64,000 nucleotides of DNA from Maribellus sp. YY47 (GTDB taxonomy: Bacteria > Bacteroidota > Bacteroidia > Bacteroidales > Prolixibacteraceae). The notes beneath the pieces are model-generated. The model did not search any database. It was not told where the DNA came from and saw only the letters and a program-made list of their open reading frames with translations. The stretch covers positions 26,614-90,613 of the forward strand of contig NZ_JALGYW010000018.1 in assembly GCF_023111095.1 (NCBI RefSeq). Direction: 5' to 3'. Both the position numbers and the translations under genes were made by a program. Positions 18,864 through 27,900 of the stretch are shown piece after piece (position 1 is the first letter of the stretch; each line of letters opens with the position of its first letter).

Positions 18864-21800
18864 TTAAAATGATACCTGAATACCGATGTTAAATACGCGT
18901 TGAACAGGGTAGCCCAAACCATTGCCACCCATTTCAGGATCCCACAGTTTGAATTTACTAAACGTTAACAAGTTGGTTCCACTCAAGTATAAGCGAGCAC
19001 TTTCCAACCCAATTTTACTGTAAAGTGATTTTGGTAGGGTATAACCAAATTCAGCTGATTTTAGGCGAAGGAATGCTCCGTTTTGCATAAACCATGTATT
19101 TCTTTGCGTATTATTGAGCACTTCAGAATCGGATAGGCGTGGCCAAGTGGCATAAATGTCGCGGTTGGCTTCCGACCAGTAACTATCGGCATAAGCTTGC
19201 AGCAAGGCATTGTTCTTTTGGAAACCTTCATATGGATCACTCCAGCCTGGCCATTTTGTATAATTGAAGTTGATAAATGGTGCTGTGGCATCGGCATCAA
19301 TCCAGAAGGAAGAACGGGCTGATCCCTGGAAAAATACCGAGGCATCAAATCCTTTCCAACCAGCAGAAACACCAAAACCATAGTTAATCTCAGGAGATGT
19401 TGGATAACCAATTGGAACCATATCAAGTGGGGTGATTTTATCGTCTCCGTTAATGTCTCTGTATTTGATATCACCACCTCTTACTTGTTCGCCTCCAAAA
19501 GTTTGCTCCGGAGAATTTAGAACTTCCCAGTCGTCCACAAACAAACGTTCTGCTATATAACCCCAACTTTGGTTTATTGATTGTCCGACTAATGATTTCC
19601 AGGGGGTTGCACTATAATCAGGTTCTTCTACCTTTTCGTAAATTCCCCGAGCATAGGTAAAGTTTCCACGTCCCATGATCCAAATTCCATTGCCAAAAGT
19701 CTGGTTATAATCGAGCGAAATGTCGATACCTTTACTCGATGCCTCGCCAACGTTCGCTTTTGTAGTTGCCTGTAATCCAAAGGTGGAGAATGCCAACCTG
19801 TCCCATATAATATTGGTTCGGTATTCGCTAAAAATGTCGGTTTGAATTTCTACTTTGTCCCAAAGTCCCAGTTCTATACCAATATTTGTTTTTTGGGCAG
19901 TTTCCCAGGTAATCTGGTCGTTAGCGTAACGCGAAATGGAAACTCCATTTATTGTATGAGCCCCGTCCGTTCCCCAGCTATACGCGATATCGGTATTGTT
20001 TAGATTTACGTTAGACAAATAGAAAAAACGGTCGTTTGGAGAACCAATCTGGTCGTTACCTACCAAACCATAAGTTGCCTTTAGTTTTAATTTGGTAATG
20101 GTTTTACTTAAACCTTGCATAAATCCTTCTTTAGAAATAAACCAGGCGAGACCTGCTGACGGGAAGAATCCAAAACGTTCTGCTTTTGAGAAACGCTCTG
20201 TTCCGTTGTATCCAAAGTTGAACTCGGCAAAGTAGCGGGTATCATACGAATAAGTAAAACGACCGGACAATCCCAGGTTGCGACTTGGCAGTGAAGACTG
20301 AAGTGAACTTTCGTTTCCAGAAAGATACTGTCGCATAATACCAACCAACAATCCACTAACGCCATGTTTTTCATTAAAAGTTTGATCGTAAGTTATTGCG
20401 CCTTCGGAATAGAAAGAGGAAGAGACTGTTTTGTTACCTTCCTGGTAATCGAGTGTGGTTCGTCCTTCGTTGGCATTTAGTACTTCTAGTTCGTATTCGT
20501 TAGTACGCGGATTATAGTCTGATACTTCGTAGTAGAAAGGATTGTAGGATCGTACTACGTCGAAGTAGGCATTTCTGGTGGTATTTCCGAGAAAGCGGGC
20601 TCGCAGGCCATCGGTAATAAATGAAAGATCTTGTTTGAGTTCAAACTGCGCCAGCATTAATGATGTACTATATTCTTTATAGCCTCTTACCAACTGTGCA
20701 TAAGGGTTAATGTAATTGCCATTTCCATAGTTACCAAACAGAATGTGATTTGTATTTATATGTGCCTGATCTGCTTCAAAAGTGGCAGGGAACAGTACCG
20801 GATTTGAGCGCAGGATGGCGCGATACATGTCTTCGCCGCCGTTTATTGGGCCGCGATAGTCGTCAAATGTTCCGTGTACACGAACCACCGCTTCAGTTGT
20901 ATTGGTTACGTTAATATTAATATTTGAACGAATAAGGTAACGTTTCAGGTCAATATTACTGCTAAATGAATTTGTTTTAGGGACTTCCAATATTCCATTA
21001 TCTTTGGAGACCGAACCGGCAATGTAATATCGTGCCACTTTACCTCCCCCCGACATGTTCAGGTTTAACCTTTGGTTCATGGAGTAATCTTTCAGCAATT
21101 CGTCCTGCCAGTCGGTTTGTGGAAATACATATGGATTTCGTCCTGCAATAGTATTGTCGATTTTACTTTGCGGATATAACAGAAAGCCCAGAGGATCACG
21201 TGTTCTAACTGCTTCATTGTGCAGTTTCATGTATGTGATGGGGTCTGCCAGTTCGATGTTTTTAGTTGGTCTCGACATCGAATTTTCAAATCGGATATTC
21301 ACCTTGGCCTTTCCTTCGCGGCCTTCCTTGGTGGTAACCAAAATAACCCCGTTTGCGCCGCGTGCACCGTAAAGGGCTGTTGCAGTGGCATCTTTCATGA
21401 TAGAAAAAGCTGCAATATCATCCGGATGAAGTCGGGATAAATCGGTTGCAGAAAGTTCAATACCATCGATTAGGATCAGCGGGTCTTTTTTGTAGCCGAA
21501 AGTAGTTACTCCGCGGATAAAGAATTGCGCGTTGTCCTGTCCCGGTTCTCCACTACGTTGGTAAGAGATCACTCCGGACATACGGCCAGCCAGTGCGGTT
21601 GTTAAGTTACTCGATGGAACGCGAAGTTCTTCCGGACGTACAGTTTCGATAGATGCAAGTACGCTTTCCTTTTTCTGTTTCGCGTAGGCAACTACTGTAA
21701 CATCTTCCAGCTCTTCTGCTTTTTCCTTTAAGGTAACTTTGATTGTAGTCTGGTTACCAATGTCAATAATTTGAGATTCCATCCCAATAAACGAGAAAAC

Positions 21801-22340
21801 CAGTTTATCGCTGGCTTGCGCATCTATGGTAAAAGTACCATCAACGTCAGTAATCACACCTCGGGTAGTTCCCACCACTGTAACGGTTGCGCCGGGAAGT
21901 GGCGATCCGGTTGCATCTACGATTGTACCTGTGATTTTTTTGTCCTGTGGTGCTGCTTTTTCAACCTCCGGATTTACTTCTTCAGGTGTATTTCTGCGGA
22001 TAATTACCGTTTTGTCATCTACCTGGTAGGCATAACCTTCAGGAACGACGTACTTGTTTAGGATTTCTTCCACTGAGGAAGATTTTTCATCGACATTTAT
22101 TTTGTCGAGTGTATCAAAAATATCGGAGCGATAAAGAAAGGTGAACTCGCTTTGCGCTTCAATTTCATTTAAAACGTCAGCTACTGTCACATTTTTAAGG
22201 TGCACTGTCAGCTTAGTCGCCTGGGAATATATACTGGCATTGGCCTGTAATCCCCAAATCGAGAACAGCAGCGTAATTTTTAATAATATAATACATTTCA
22301 ATCCTCCATGACGGAAGACCTTCACTCTCTTTTTTTTCAT
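18864..22340 (-). CDS. susC: SusC/RagA TonB-dependent transporter with STN domain
   Basis: 1158 residues. Order: signal peptide (1-36), secretin/TonB N-terminal (STN) domain about 40-118 (LTVHLKNVTVADVLNEIEAQ), carboxypeptidase-like domain about 134-212 (ITGTIVDATGSPLPGATV), plug about 215-335 (SIETVRPEELRVPSSNLTTA ... ATALYGARGANGVILVTTK), and a barrel ending FNIGIQVSF. The STN domain is the part that contacts a FecR-type anti-sigma factor, and the sigma and FecR genes lie directly upstream, so substrate binding probably signals transcription of this operon. The 89 bases before the start probably hold the sigma-dependent promoter, but I cannot place it. Symbol names the family, not a starch substrate. 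Confidence 0.95.
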   Translation of the reverse strand: MKKKRVKVFRHGGLKCIILLKITLLFSIWGLQANASIYSQATKLTVHLKNVTVADVLNEIEAQSEFTFLYRSDIFDTLDKINVDEKSSSVEEILNKYVVPEGYAYQVDDKTVIIRRNTPEEVNPEVEKAAPQDKKITGTIVDATGSPLPGATVTVVGTTRGVITDVDGTFTIDAQASDKLVFSFIGMESQIIDIGNQTTIKVTLKEKAEELEDVTVVAYAKQKKESVLASIETVRPEELRVPSSNLTTALAGRMSGVISYQRSGEPGQDNAQFFIRGVTTFGYKKDPLILIDGIELSATDLSRLHPDDIAAFSIMKDATATALYGARGANGVILVTTKEGREGKAKVNIRFENSMSRPTKNIELADPITYMKLHNEAVRTRDPLGFLLYPQSKIDNTIAGRNPYVFPQTDWQDELLKDYSMNQRLNLNMSGGGKVARYYIAGSVSKDNGILEVPKTNSFSSNIDLKRYLIRSNININVTNTTEAVVRVHGTFDDYRGPINGGEDMYRAILRSNPVLFPATFEADQAHINTNHILFGNYGNGNYINPYAQLVRGYKEYSTSLMLAQFELKQDLSFITDGLRARFLGNTTRNAYFDVVRSYNPFYYEVSDYNPRTNEYELEVLNANEGRTTLDYQEGNKTVSSSFYSEGAITYDQTFNEKHGVSGLLVGIMRQYLSGNESSLQSSLPSRNLGLSGRFTYSYDTRYFAEFNFGYNGTERFSKAERFGFFPSAGLAWFISKEGFMQGLSKTITKLKLKATYGLVGNDQIGSPNDRFFYLSNVNLNNTDIAYSWGTDGAHTINGVSISRYANDQITWETAQKTNIGIELGLWDKVEIQTDIFSEYRTNIIWDRLAFSTFGLQATTKANVGEASSKGIDISLDYNQTFGNGIWIMGRGNFTYARGIYEKVEEPDYSATPWKSLVGQSINQSWGYIAERLFVDDWEVLNSPEQTFGGEQVRGGDIKYRDINGDDKITPLDMVPIGYPTSPEINYGFGVSAGWKGFDASVFFQGSARSSFWIDADATAPFINFNYTKWPGWSDPYEGFQKNNALLQAYADSYWSEANRDIYATWPRLSDSEVLNNTQRNTWFMQNGAFLRLKSAEFGYTLPKSLYSKIGLESARLYLSGTNLLTFSKFKLWDPEMGGNGLGYPVQRVFNIGIQVSF

Positions 22341-22429
22341 AAGTTGGAAAATATAAGTTTAACAAAGTTTCAACTCCATAAAGATGAAGGTTAGGTGATT
22401 CATTCATCTTCAGGTAAGATCCGGCAGGA

Positions 22430-23587
22430 TCAATTCAAAAAAATGGTTTTCTCATAGGCAGTGAATGTTATTTCGTTCGTTTTACTTAGTTTATTTAGTA
22501 CATTTTGAATGTTATCGTAACGCTTTAAATTGCCGTTAAACCGGATGGATCGAATATCGTTGTTTTCAAATTTGAAGTCGACATCGTACCAGCGCGATAG
22601 TATTTTGGTAATTTCATCCATTCGCATATTTCTGAAATAAAACCGGCCATCTTTCCAGGATGTGAATTCCATTACATCAACGGTTTTCTTTTCTATTGAG
22701 AGAGAATTTTTCGAATAAATCGATTGCTCTCCCGGGGTCAGTTCCTGTTCCACATTGTTGTCGCACAGGCAAACTTTTACTTTCCCTTCCACCAGGGTAG
22801 TGGTAATTTGCTGTTCTTCGTCGTACGAGTTAATATTAAACGAGGTGCCGTAAACTTTCACGGCAAGGTTCGCCGAGTGAACGATAAACGGGCGCGTTGA
22901 ATCGGTTTTCACTTCAAAGAAAGCTTCACCGATGAGCTGTACCTCTCTTGGACCTTTTCCAAAATTTACGGGGTACCTCAATACTGATCCTGAATTGATG
23001 GTAACCTTTGTTCCGTCTGAAAATTCGAGGTCGTATTCACCTCCCCGCGGAACCATTAAGGTGTTGTAAACGATGGTGTTTTCTTTGTCTTCTTTTTTTC
23101 TTTGGTGATTGGCTTGGTAATTCAGGCGGCTGTCGTTGTTTTTTATAGTTACTTCAGCCTGTTGAATCAATGTGTCTTTTTCTGCCTCCAGGTCAAGTTT
23201 ACTTCCGTTATCCAAAACAAGCGTTGCTTTTTTAATGCCCGGCTCGAACTTAATTTCTTCGAGCGCGATTAATTCTTTTTGAGGCTGGGTTTTTTGCCAG
23301 TAAATCACAATGCCTAAAGAGCAGAGAACAAAAATAAATGCTGCCGCACGGAACAATAATCTGTATTTCATCCGAAACGGATTGTCGATAGCGATTTTCT
23401 TCCATGCTTTTGGCGCATTAACAACCGGATGTTCTTTTGGGGCATTGTAAGTCGCTTGAAGCCGACTGAAATAATCCCGGTGCTCAGATGATTCATCCAG
23501 CCAACGGTGTAATTCTTCCTTTTCTTCTTCTGAAAGCCAAGAATTGAAGTATTTCCAAATTATTTTATAATCGATGAAATCTTTCAT
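22430..23587 (-). CDS. FecR-family anti-sigma factor
   Basis: 385 residues. The cytoplasmic N-terminal part (1-80) has WLSEEEKEELHRWLDES and would hold the sigma factor. One transmembrane helix follows at about 80-98 (AAAFIFVLCSLGIVIYW). The periplasmic FecR domain has VPRGGEYDLEFSDGTKVTINSG, and the C-terminal DUF4974 domain has RFYFRNMRMDEITKILSRW and NGNLKRYDNIQNVLNKL, the part thought to contact the STN domain of the transporter. It lies 66 bases after the sigma gene and 89 bases before susC. This is the usual trans-envelope control set of Bacteroidetes uptake loci. Confidence 0.95.
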   Translation of the reverse strand: MKDFIDYKIIWKYFNSWLSEEEKEELHRWLDESSEHRDYFSRLQATYNAPKEHPVVNAPKAWKKIAIDNPFRMKYRLLFRAAAFIFVLCSLGIVIYWQKTQPQKELIALEEIKFEPGIKKATLVLDNGSKLDLEAEKDTLIQQAEVTIKNNDSRLNYQANHQRKKEDKENTIVYNTLMVPRGGEYDLEFSDGTKVTINSGSVLRYPVNFGKGPREVQLIGEAFFEVKTDSTRPFIVHSANLAVKVYGTSFNINSYDEEQQITTTLVEGKVKVCLCDNNVEQELTPGEQSIYSKNSLSIEKKTVDVMEFTSWKDGRFYFRNMRMDEITKILSRWYDVDFKFENNDIRSIRFNGNLKRYDNIQNVLNKLSKTNEITFTAYEKTIFLN

Positions 23588-23653
23588 TTGAAGCTTGCTT
23601 CTGTAATGAAAGGCACATAAGTGTTGAAAAAGGTTTATTTGACCCTTAAGAAA

Positions 23654-24187
23654 TTATCCGGAAACGAGACCAATCATTTGACGAATGGCGGCTCTGCCTT
23701 TAAAAAGCTGAACCTTTACGGTGTTTTCGCTGATCGATAATTGATGGGCAATTTCTTTTATGGAGAAGTCGTCAACGTATTTTTTGTGAAAAATCTGATA
23801 CATTTTCTCGGGCAATTGATCAATAATGCGTTTAATCTCATCGATGATCTCACTGTCGAGTTGTGCTTCCTGTTCTGATAACTTTACAACAGCTTCGATA
23901 TATAGCAATTGGTGCTTATCTCTGATTTTTAGTGAGCGAAGATGATTCAGACAACTGTTTTTCACCGACTGAAACAAATAGGCCGTTTCCGATTTTAGCT
24001 GAAGACCGTTACGGTTTTCCCAGAGATAGACAAAGGCATTTTGCACAATATCTTCTGAAGCATTCTGATCCATAAGAAAGTTGTTGGCAAATCTGACAAG
24101 CATGGCGTAATTCTTATGAAAAAGTTTTTCAAAATTAAGCACATCCTGTCCTTGAGCAAATAATAAGTTTAGCTTATTGCCTGACAC
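23654..24187 (-). CDS. ECF RNA polymerase sigma factor (FecI/Bacteroidetes type)
   Basis: 177 residues. Sigma region 2 runs about 22-92 (FHKNYAMLVRFANNFLMDQ, EDIVQNAFVYLWENR), region 4 about 118-172 (IDQLPEKMYQIFHKKYVDDF, SIKEIAHQLSISENTVKVQL). The start is GTG: an in-frame TAA lies three codons upstream and the next ATG is inside region 2. It would direct RNA polymerase to the operon promoter when released by the FecR protein. Its upstream 110 bases recur, diverged, at 13694-13800. Confidence 0.93.
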   Translation of the reverse strand: MSGNKLNLLFAQGQDVLNFEKLFHKNYAMLVRFANNFLMDQNASEDIVQNAFVYLWENRNGLQLKSETAYLFQSVKNSCLNHLRSLKIRDKHQLLYIEAVVKLSEQEAQLDSEIIDEIKRIIDQLPEKMYQIFHKKYVDDFSIKEIAHQLSISENTVKVQLFKGRAAIRQMIGLVSG

Positions 24188-24245
24188 AACAGTTTAGTTA
24201 AATTAGTTCGAATTTAATGTCCCTTAATTCCCTTAAAGTCGACTC

Positions 24246-24253
24246 TAAATTTA
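24246..24253 (-). promoter_or_regulatory. Possible -7 box of the sigma gene
   Basis: TAAATTTA, near the TAnnTTTG consensus, about 58 bases upstream of the GTG start and conserved as TAACTTTA in the second copy at 13746. The following GTCGACTTTAAG leader is also conserved. No clear -33 element. Confidence 0.35.
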
Positions 24254-24296
24254 GTGAAAAAATTAAAAAGTGCCAGTTTTTTTAAAAAAATCTGGA

Positions 24297-24650
24297 TTAG
24301 TCTTTAAAGAAGCTGTTATCCTCATCGTCGTCATCGAGCTCGATTCCTTCCGGATCGGAGACTTCGGTGTTTGCTTCCTTTTTGCTGTGGTTTAAATCAT
24401 GTTGTTGTTGAAGTTCTTCATTTAACCGAAGCATCTTTTTGTATTCGCGCCTCGCTTTCCATAAACGGGGGTAAAGGTAGAGTGCCGCAAGCAGGTAGCC
24501 CAGGAAAATACATCCGAGCAAAATCAGAACAAGGGGAGCGTTGCTGATTTCCCAGAAAAAGAGGTGAATGGTTACATCAACGGAGTTCTGCAATGTAAAT
24601 ATCACGAGCAGAACAGCCAAAATGAGTAAAAATACGACGAGTGCACTCAT
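24297..24650 (-). CDS. LapA-domain (DUF1049) membrane protein
   Basis: 117 residues: helix 3-23, a short amphipathic loop with QNSVDVTIHLFFW, helix 38-60, then a basic coiled-coil-like stretch (KARREYKKMLRLNEELQQQ) and an acidic tail rich in Asp/Glu. The QN-x(5)-hydrophobic pattern is the LapA/DUF1049 signature. In E. coli LapA helps control LPS synthesis; the role in Bacteroidetes is not shown. The terminator of lepB ends only about 20 bases upstream, so it either has its own tight promoter (TACTTTTA near 24671-24664 on the minus strand) or relies on read-through. Confidence 0.75.
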   Translation of the reverse strand: MSALVVFLLILAVLLVIFTLQNSVDVTIHLFFWEISNAPLVLILLGCIFLGYLLAALYLYPRLWKARREYKKMLRLNEELQQQHDLNHSKKEANTEVSDPEGIELDDDDEDNSFFKD

Positions 24651-24671
24651 GATAAATGTTTTTATAAAAGT

Positions 24672-24702
24672 AAAAAAGGATAGCCTAAAGAGCTATCCTT
24701 TT
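24672..24702 (-). terminator. Terminator after lepB
   Basis: Perfect 11-base stem AAAAGGATAGC / GCTATCCTTTT with a seven-base loop and a T-tract on the minus strand. It lies between lepB (stop 24749) and the LapA-like gene (start 24650). Confidence 0.85.
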
Positions 24703-24748
24703 AACGAATATTTTTATCGTTGATTGTGTATCAGTCGATTGAGTATTG

Positions 24749-26089
24749 TTATTTAACAACACTGAACATTCTTTTGAAACGGATATTGGCCGGGAAGCTT
24801 TTGTCTTTATCCAGCGAAAGCCATATAAACTTGGCTTTTCCTACTACGTGGTCTTCGGGTACGAAGCCCCAGTAGCGCGAGTCAGCTGAATTATGACGGT
24901 TGTCGCCCATCATCCAGTAATAATCCATTTTAAAGGTGTAACTGGTTGCTACTTCTCCGTTAATTTTAATTTCGTTGCCGTTTACCTCAAGGTTGTTGGC
25001 TTCGTAAACATCAATAATTCTTTGGTATAGGGGAAGATTATCGACAGTCAGATTCACCGTGGTTCCCTTTGCGGGAATGGTGATCGGGCCGAAATTATCT
25101 ACGTTCCAGGGGAATTTTGAATCGGAAGGGAAGATGGCAGGCTCCCATTGTCCGGGATCTTGCAATACTTCGGTTACCGATTTTACATTGCTGAAAGTTT
25201 TAATTTCTTCTGCTGCTTTTTCGGTGAGCGGAAAGAAGTAACGCTGGCTGGAAAAAACTCCGCGGTCGGCTTCCGAAATATTCAGGCGGTCGAGCGCTTT
25301 GGGATTAATCGATGTTCCGTTGGTTTCAACAATGTAATCGAACTGCATTCCCGGGTATTTCTTTTGTGGCTCACCGTTTACATATAACTGGCCTTTAATA
25401 ATCTTGATTTCGTCGCCGGCAATACCAACGCAACGTTTGATATAATTTTCGCGCTTGTCAACAGGGCGGGAAATAATTTCACCAAAAGTTCTTTTGTCAC
25501 CCCAAACCCTGTCTCTGCCGTTTTCGCGAACCAGCTGATAATAGCTTGCATTGGGAATTCCCAGGGCTACAGTGTCGCCTTCCGGAAAATGGAAAACAAC
25601 CACATCATTGTTTTTTATTTCACCAAAACCGGCCAGGCGTTTGTAAGGACGCTGAATCAATTCTGAATACGATTTTCCTCCAACAATCGGCATTGTGTTG
25701 TGAACAAATGGAAAGGAAAGCGGAGTGTTTGGCGTTTTGGGGCCGTATGCAGTTTTACTTACAAACAGGTAATCGCCCACCAGCATCGATTTTTCCATTG
25801 ATGAGGTAGGAATCGTATACGCCTCGATAAAAAACATCCGGATAAAAGTAGCGGCAATCACCGCGAAAATAATGGCATCTACCCATTCAACCACTTTGGT
25901 TTGCTTTCCGTTGGGCGGATTTTTCTTTTTCCAGAATGCCCAATGCACTTTTTGTGTGATGTAAATATCGAAAATGATGGCAAGTACTATAAACCATAAA
26001 TAACTGCCGAGCCAAATTACCCAAAGCGAGTAGAGCAATCCTACGGTTATAAACTTAAACCATTTGTTACTTAAAATTGAAGGTATCAT
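24749..26089 (-). CDS. lepB: Signal peptidase I
   Basis: 446 residues; cleaves signal peptides at the periplasmic face of the inner membrane. Membrane helices at about 12-42 and 70-90. Catalytic Ser97 sits in PTSSMEKSMLVGD, the general-base Lys218 in YIKRCVGIAGDEI, and the box MGDNRHNSADSRYWG lies near the C-terminus. A long insertion between the Lys box and the last box makes it larger than E. coli LepB, which is common in Bacteroidetes. The gene starts 11 bases after dapB, so dapB-lepB form an operon ending at the terminator at 24672. Confidence 0.95.
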   Translation of the reverse strand: MIPSILSNKWFKFITVGLLYSLWVIWLGSYLWFIVLAIIFDIYITQKVHWAFWKKKNPPNGKQTKVVEWVDAIIFAVIAATFIRMFFIEAYTIPTSSMEKSMLVGDYLFVSKTAYGPKTPNTPLSFPFVHNTMPIVGGKSYSELIQRPYKRLAGFGEIKNNDVVVFHFPEGDTVALGIPNASYYQLVRENGRDRVWGDKRTFGEIISRPVDKRENYIKRCVGIAGDEIKIIKGQLYVNGEPQKKYPGMQFDYIVETNGTSINPKALDRLNISEADRGVFSSQRYFFPLTEKAAEEIKTFSNVKSVTEVLQDPGQWEPAIFPSDSKFPWNVDNFGPITIPAKGTTVNLTVDNLPLYQRIIDVYEANNLEVNGNEIKINGEVATSYTFKMDYYWMMGDNRHNSADSRYWGFVPEDHVVGKAKFIWLSLDKDKSFPANIRFKRMFSVVK

Positions 26090-26100
26090 CCGATGTTGAA

Positions 26101-26817
26101 TTATAGATTTAGTAAGTCTTTCATGCTAAGAATGCCTTTGTGGCCCATGCAATATTCGGCGGCCAGTACCGCGCCAAATGCAAATCCCTTGCGGCTTTTG
26201 GCACTGTGCGTAATTTCTATGAAATCGATGTCAGATTCGTATTTTACGGTATGAATACCGGGAACCTGACCAACGCGTTCCGATTTGATGTTTAGCTCGT
26301 TTTGCTGTGGCGTGGCGTCGTTTACCCAGGCATTTTTCCCCGGAAGCAGATCGAGTATATCATCGGCCAGGCTGATGGCTGTTCCACTTGGGGCATCCAG
26401 TTTTTGTGTGTGATGAACTTCAGTCATCTCCACATTGTATTCATTTCTGGGGGCCATTAATTCTGCCAGTTTTTTGTTGAGTTCAAAAAACAGGTTAACG
26501 CCTACCGAGAAATTACTGCCGTAAAAGAAAGTCCCGTTTTTTTCGGCGCAGTTGCGGTAAACTTCTTCTTTTTTGTCGAGCCAGCCGGTTGTTCCGCTCA
26601 CTACAGGTATTCCTGCTTCGAAACACAACGAATAATTAGCAACGGCAGATGCCGGTATGGTAAATTCAATGGCAGCATCACATTTTTGGAGGTTTTCAAC
26701 CGTAAGATCTGCCTGGTTATTGATATCGATTTTTAAGCCAATTTCGTGACCACGTTCCAGGGCAATCTTTTCAATTTCCTTACCCATTCTGCCGTAGCCA
26801 ATAAGAGCTATCTTCAT
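26101..26817 (-). CDS. dapB: 4-hydroxy-tetrahydrodipicolinate reductase
   Basis: 238 residues from the ATG at 26817, chosen because MKIALIGYGRMGKEI begins the nucleotide-binding fold; a longer reading to 26850 adds 11 residues with no conserved character. Catalyses the NAD(P)H reduction step of lysine/diaminopimelate synthesis. The catalytic His and Lys lie in EVHHTQKLDAPSGTA, and the end GAVLAAEYCMGHKGILSMKDLL is typical. It lies 11 bases upstream of lepB. Confidence 0.95.
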   Translation of the reverse strand: MKIALIGYGRMGKEIEKIALERGHEIGLKIDINNQADLTVENLQKCDAAIEFTIPASAVANYSLCFEAGIPVVSGTTGWLDKKEEVYRNCAEKNGTFFYGSNFSVGVNLFFELNKKLAELMAPRNEYNVEMTEVHHTQKLDAPSGTAISLADDILDLLPGKNAWVNDATPQQNELNIKSERVGQVPGIHTVKYESDIDFIEITHSAKSRKGFAFGAVLAAEYCMGHKGILSMKDLLNL

Positions 26818-27009
26818 ACGTAAAACTTTGATAAAATTAAAACAAGTCACAAAGATATAATATTACTCAAATCTACCCAGTAAGCGCTGAAACTTAAAAT
26901 TATTTCGACCAACAAGCTGTTGCGCAAGATAAATGAGCTGCTAAAATTAAGAAAGATGTTTTCGCGGCTCGTCTTATTTTGCCTATTTTTATCCATCATA
27001 ATACAGAGC

Positions 27010-27843
27010 ATGAAAAACATTAAACTGGTAGCAACCGATCTCGACGGCACTTTTCTCAGAAACGACCGAACGATCAGCGAATCCAACCTCGAAGCGTTAA
27101 GACGCCTTGGCGAACGACAAATCATTCGGGTAGCAGCAACGGGGCGCAATCTAAATAAAGTAAAAGAAGTTTTAACTGATGATATCCCGTTTGATTACGT
27201 GGTTTTTTCATCGGGCGCCGGAATTTATCAATGGAATAAAAAAGAACATCTTTTTGCGCAGAATCTTAGTCGAAATTCGTCGGAGAAACTTTTGCGGCAT
27301 TTTGTTAGCCGAAAATTGAATTTTCATGCGTTTTACCCGGTTCCCGAAAACCACAATCATTATTTTTTCAGGGGCGAGGAAGAGTGTGAAGAGTTTGAAC
27401 GTTACTTCAATTTTAACCAATATTACGCTACCGAATTAGATCCGGAACAATTGCCGCAAACCGAACTATGTCAGTTTTTGGTGATCATTAAAGAAGACGA
27501 GGACGATTTTCGAAAGCTAAAAACCGAAATTGAAGGTCTTTGTCCCGAGATCAGGGTGATTCGTTCCTCTTCACCCATCACTCCGGGTTACATCTGGATC
27601 GAAGTGTTTCACCATTTGGTTTCAAAAGGGAATGGCGTTCGCGAAGTGTGCAGGCTAAGTGGCGTGGAAGTGGATGAAACGATGGGAATTGGAAACGATT
27701 ACAACGATTTTGATTTGCTTGAATTTACGCGGCACTCGTTTCTTACCTATAATTCACCCAAAGCCATTCAGCATAAATATCCATTGATGCCGAGTAACGA
27801 AGAAGATGCGTTTGCCGTATCGGTGCAACCTTTGCTCGTTTAA
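27010..27843 (+). CDS. HAD-IIB (Cof-type) phosphatase
   Basis: 277 residues. The start at 27010 is chosen because MKNIKLVATDLDGTFL holds HAD motif I (DxD) right at the N-terminus; the longer reading adds a leader lacking family support. The cap domain is in the middle, and motif IV is MGIGNDYNDFDLLEF. The family removes phosphate from sugar phosphates, FMN and similar; substrate not deducible. Transcribed divergently from dapB and 57 bases before the M16 peptidase, with which it may be co-transcribed. Confidence 0.88.
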   Translation: MKNIKLVATDLDGTFLRNDRTISESNLEALRRLGERQIIRVAATGRNLNKVKEVLTDDIPFDYVVFSSGAGIYQWNKKEHLFAQNLSRNSSEKLLRHFVSRKLNFHAFYPVPENHNHYFFRGEEECEEFERYFNFNQYYATELDPEQLPQTELCQFLVIIKEDEDDFRKLKTEIEGLCPEIRVIRSSSPITPGYIWIEVFHHLVSKGNGVREVCRLSGVEVDETMGIGNDYNDFDLLEFTRHSFLTYNSPKAIQHKYPLMPSNEEDAFAVSVQPLLV

Positions 27844-27900
27844 CCAACTGTAATTCTTTAACCCGAATGAGTACACATGTAATAAATTAAATAATAAAAA

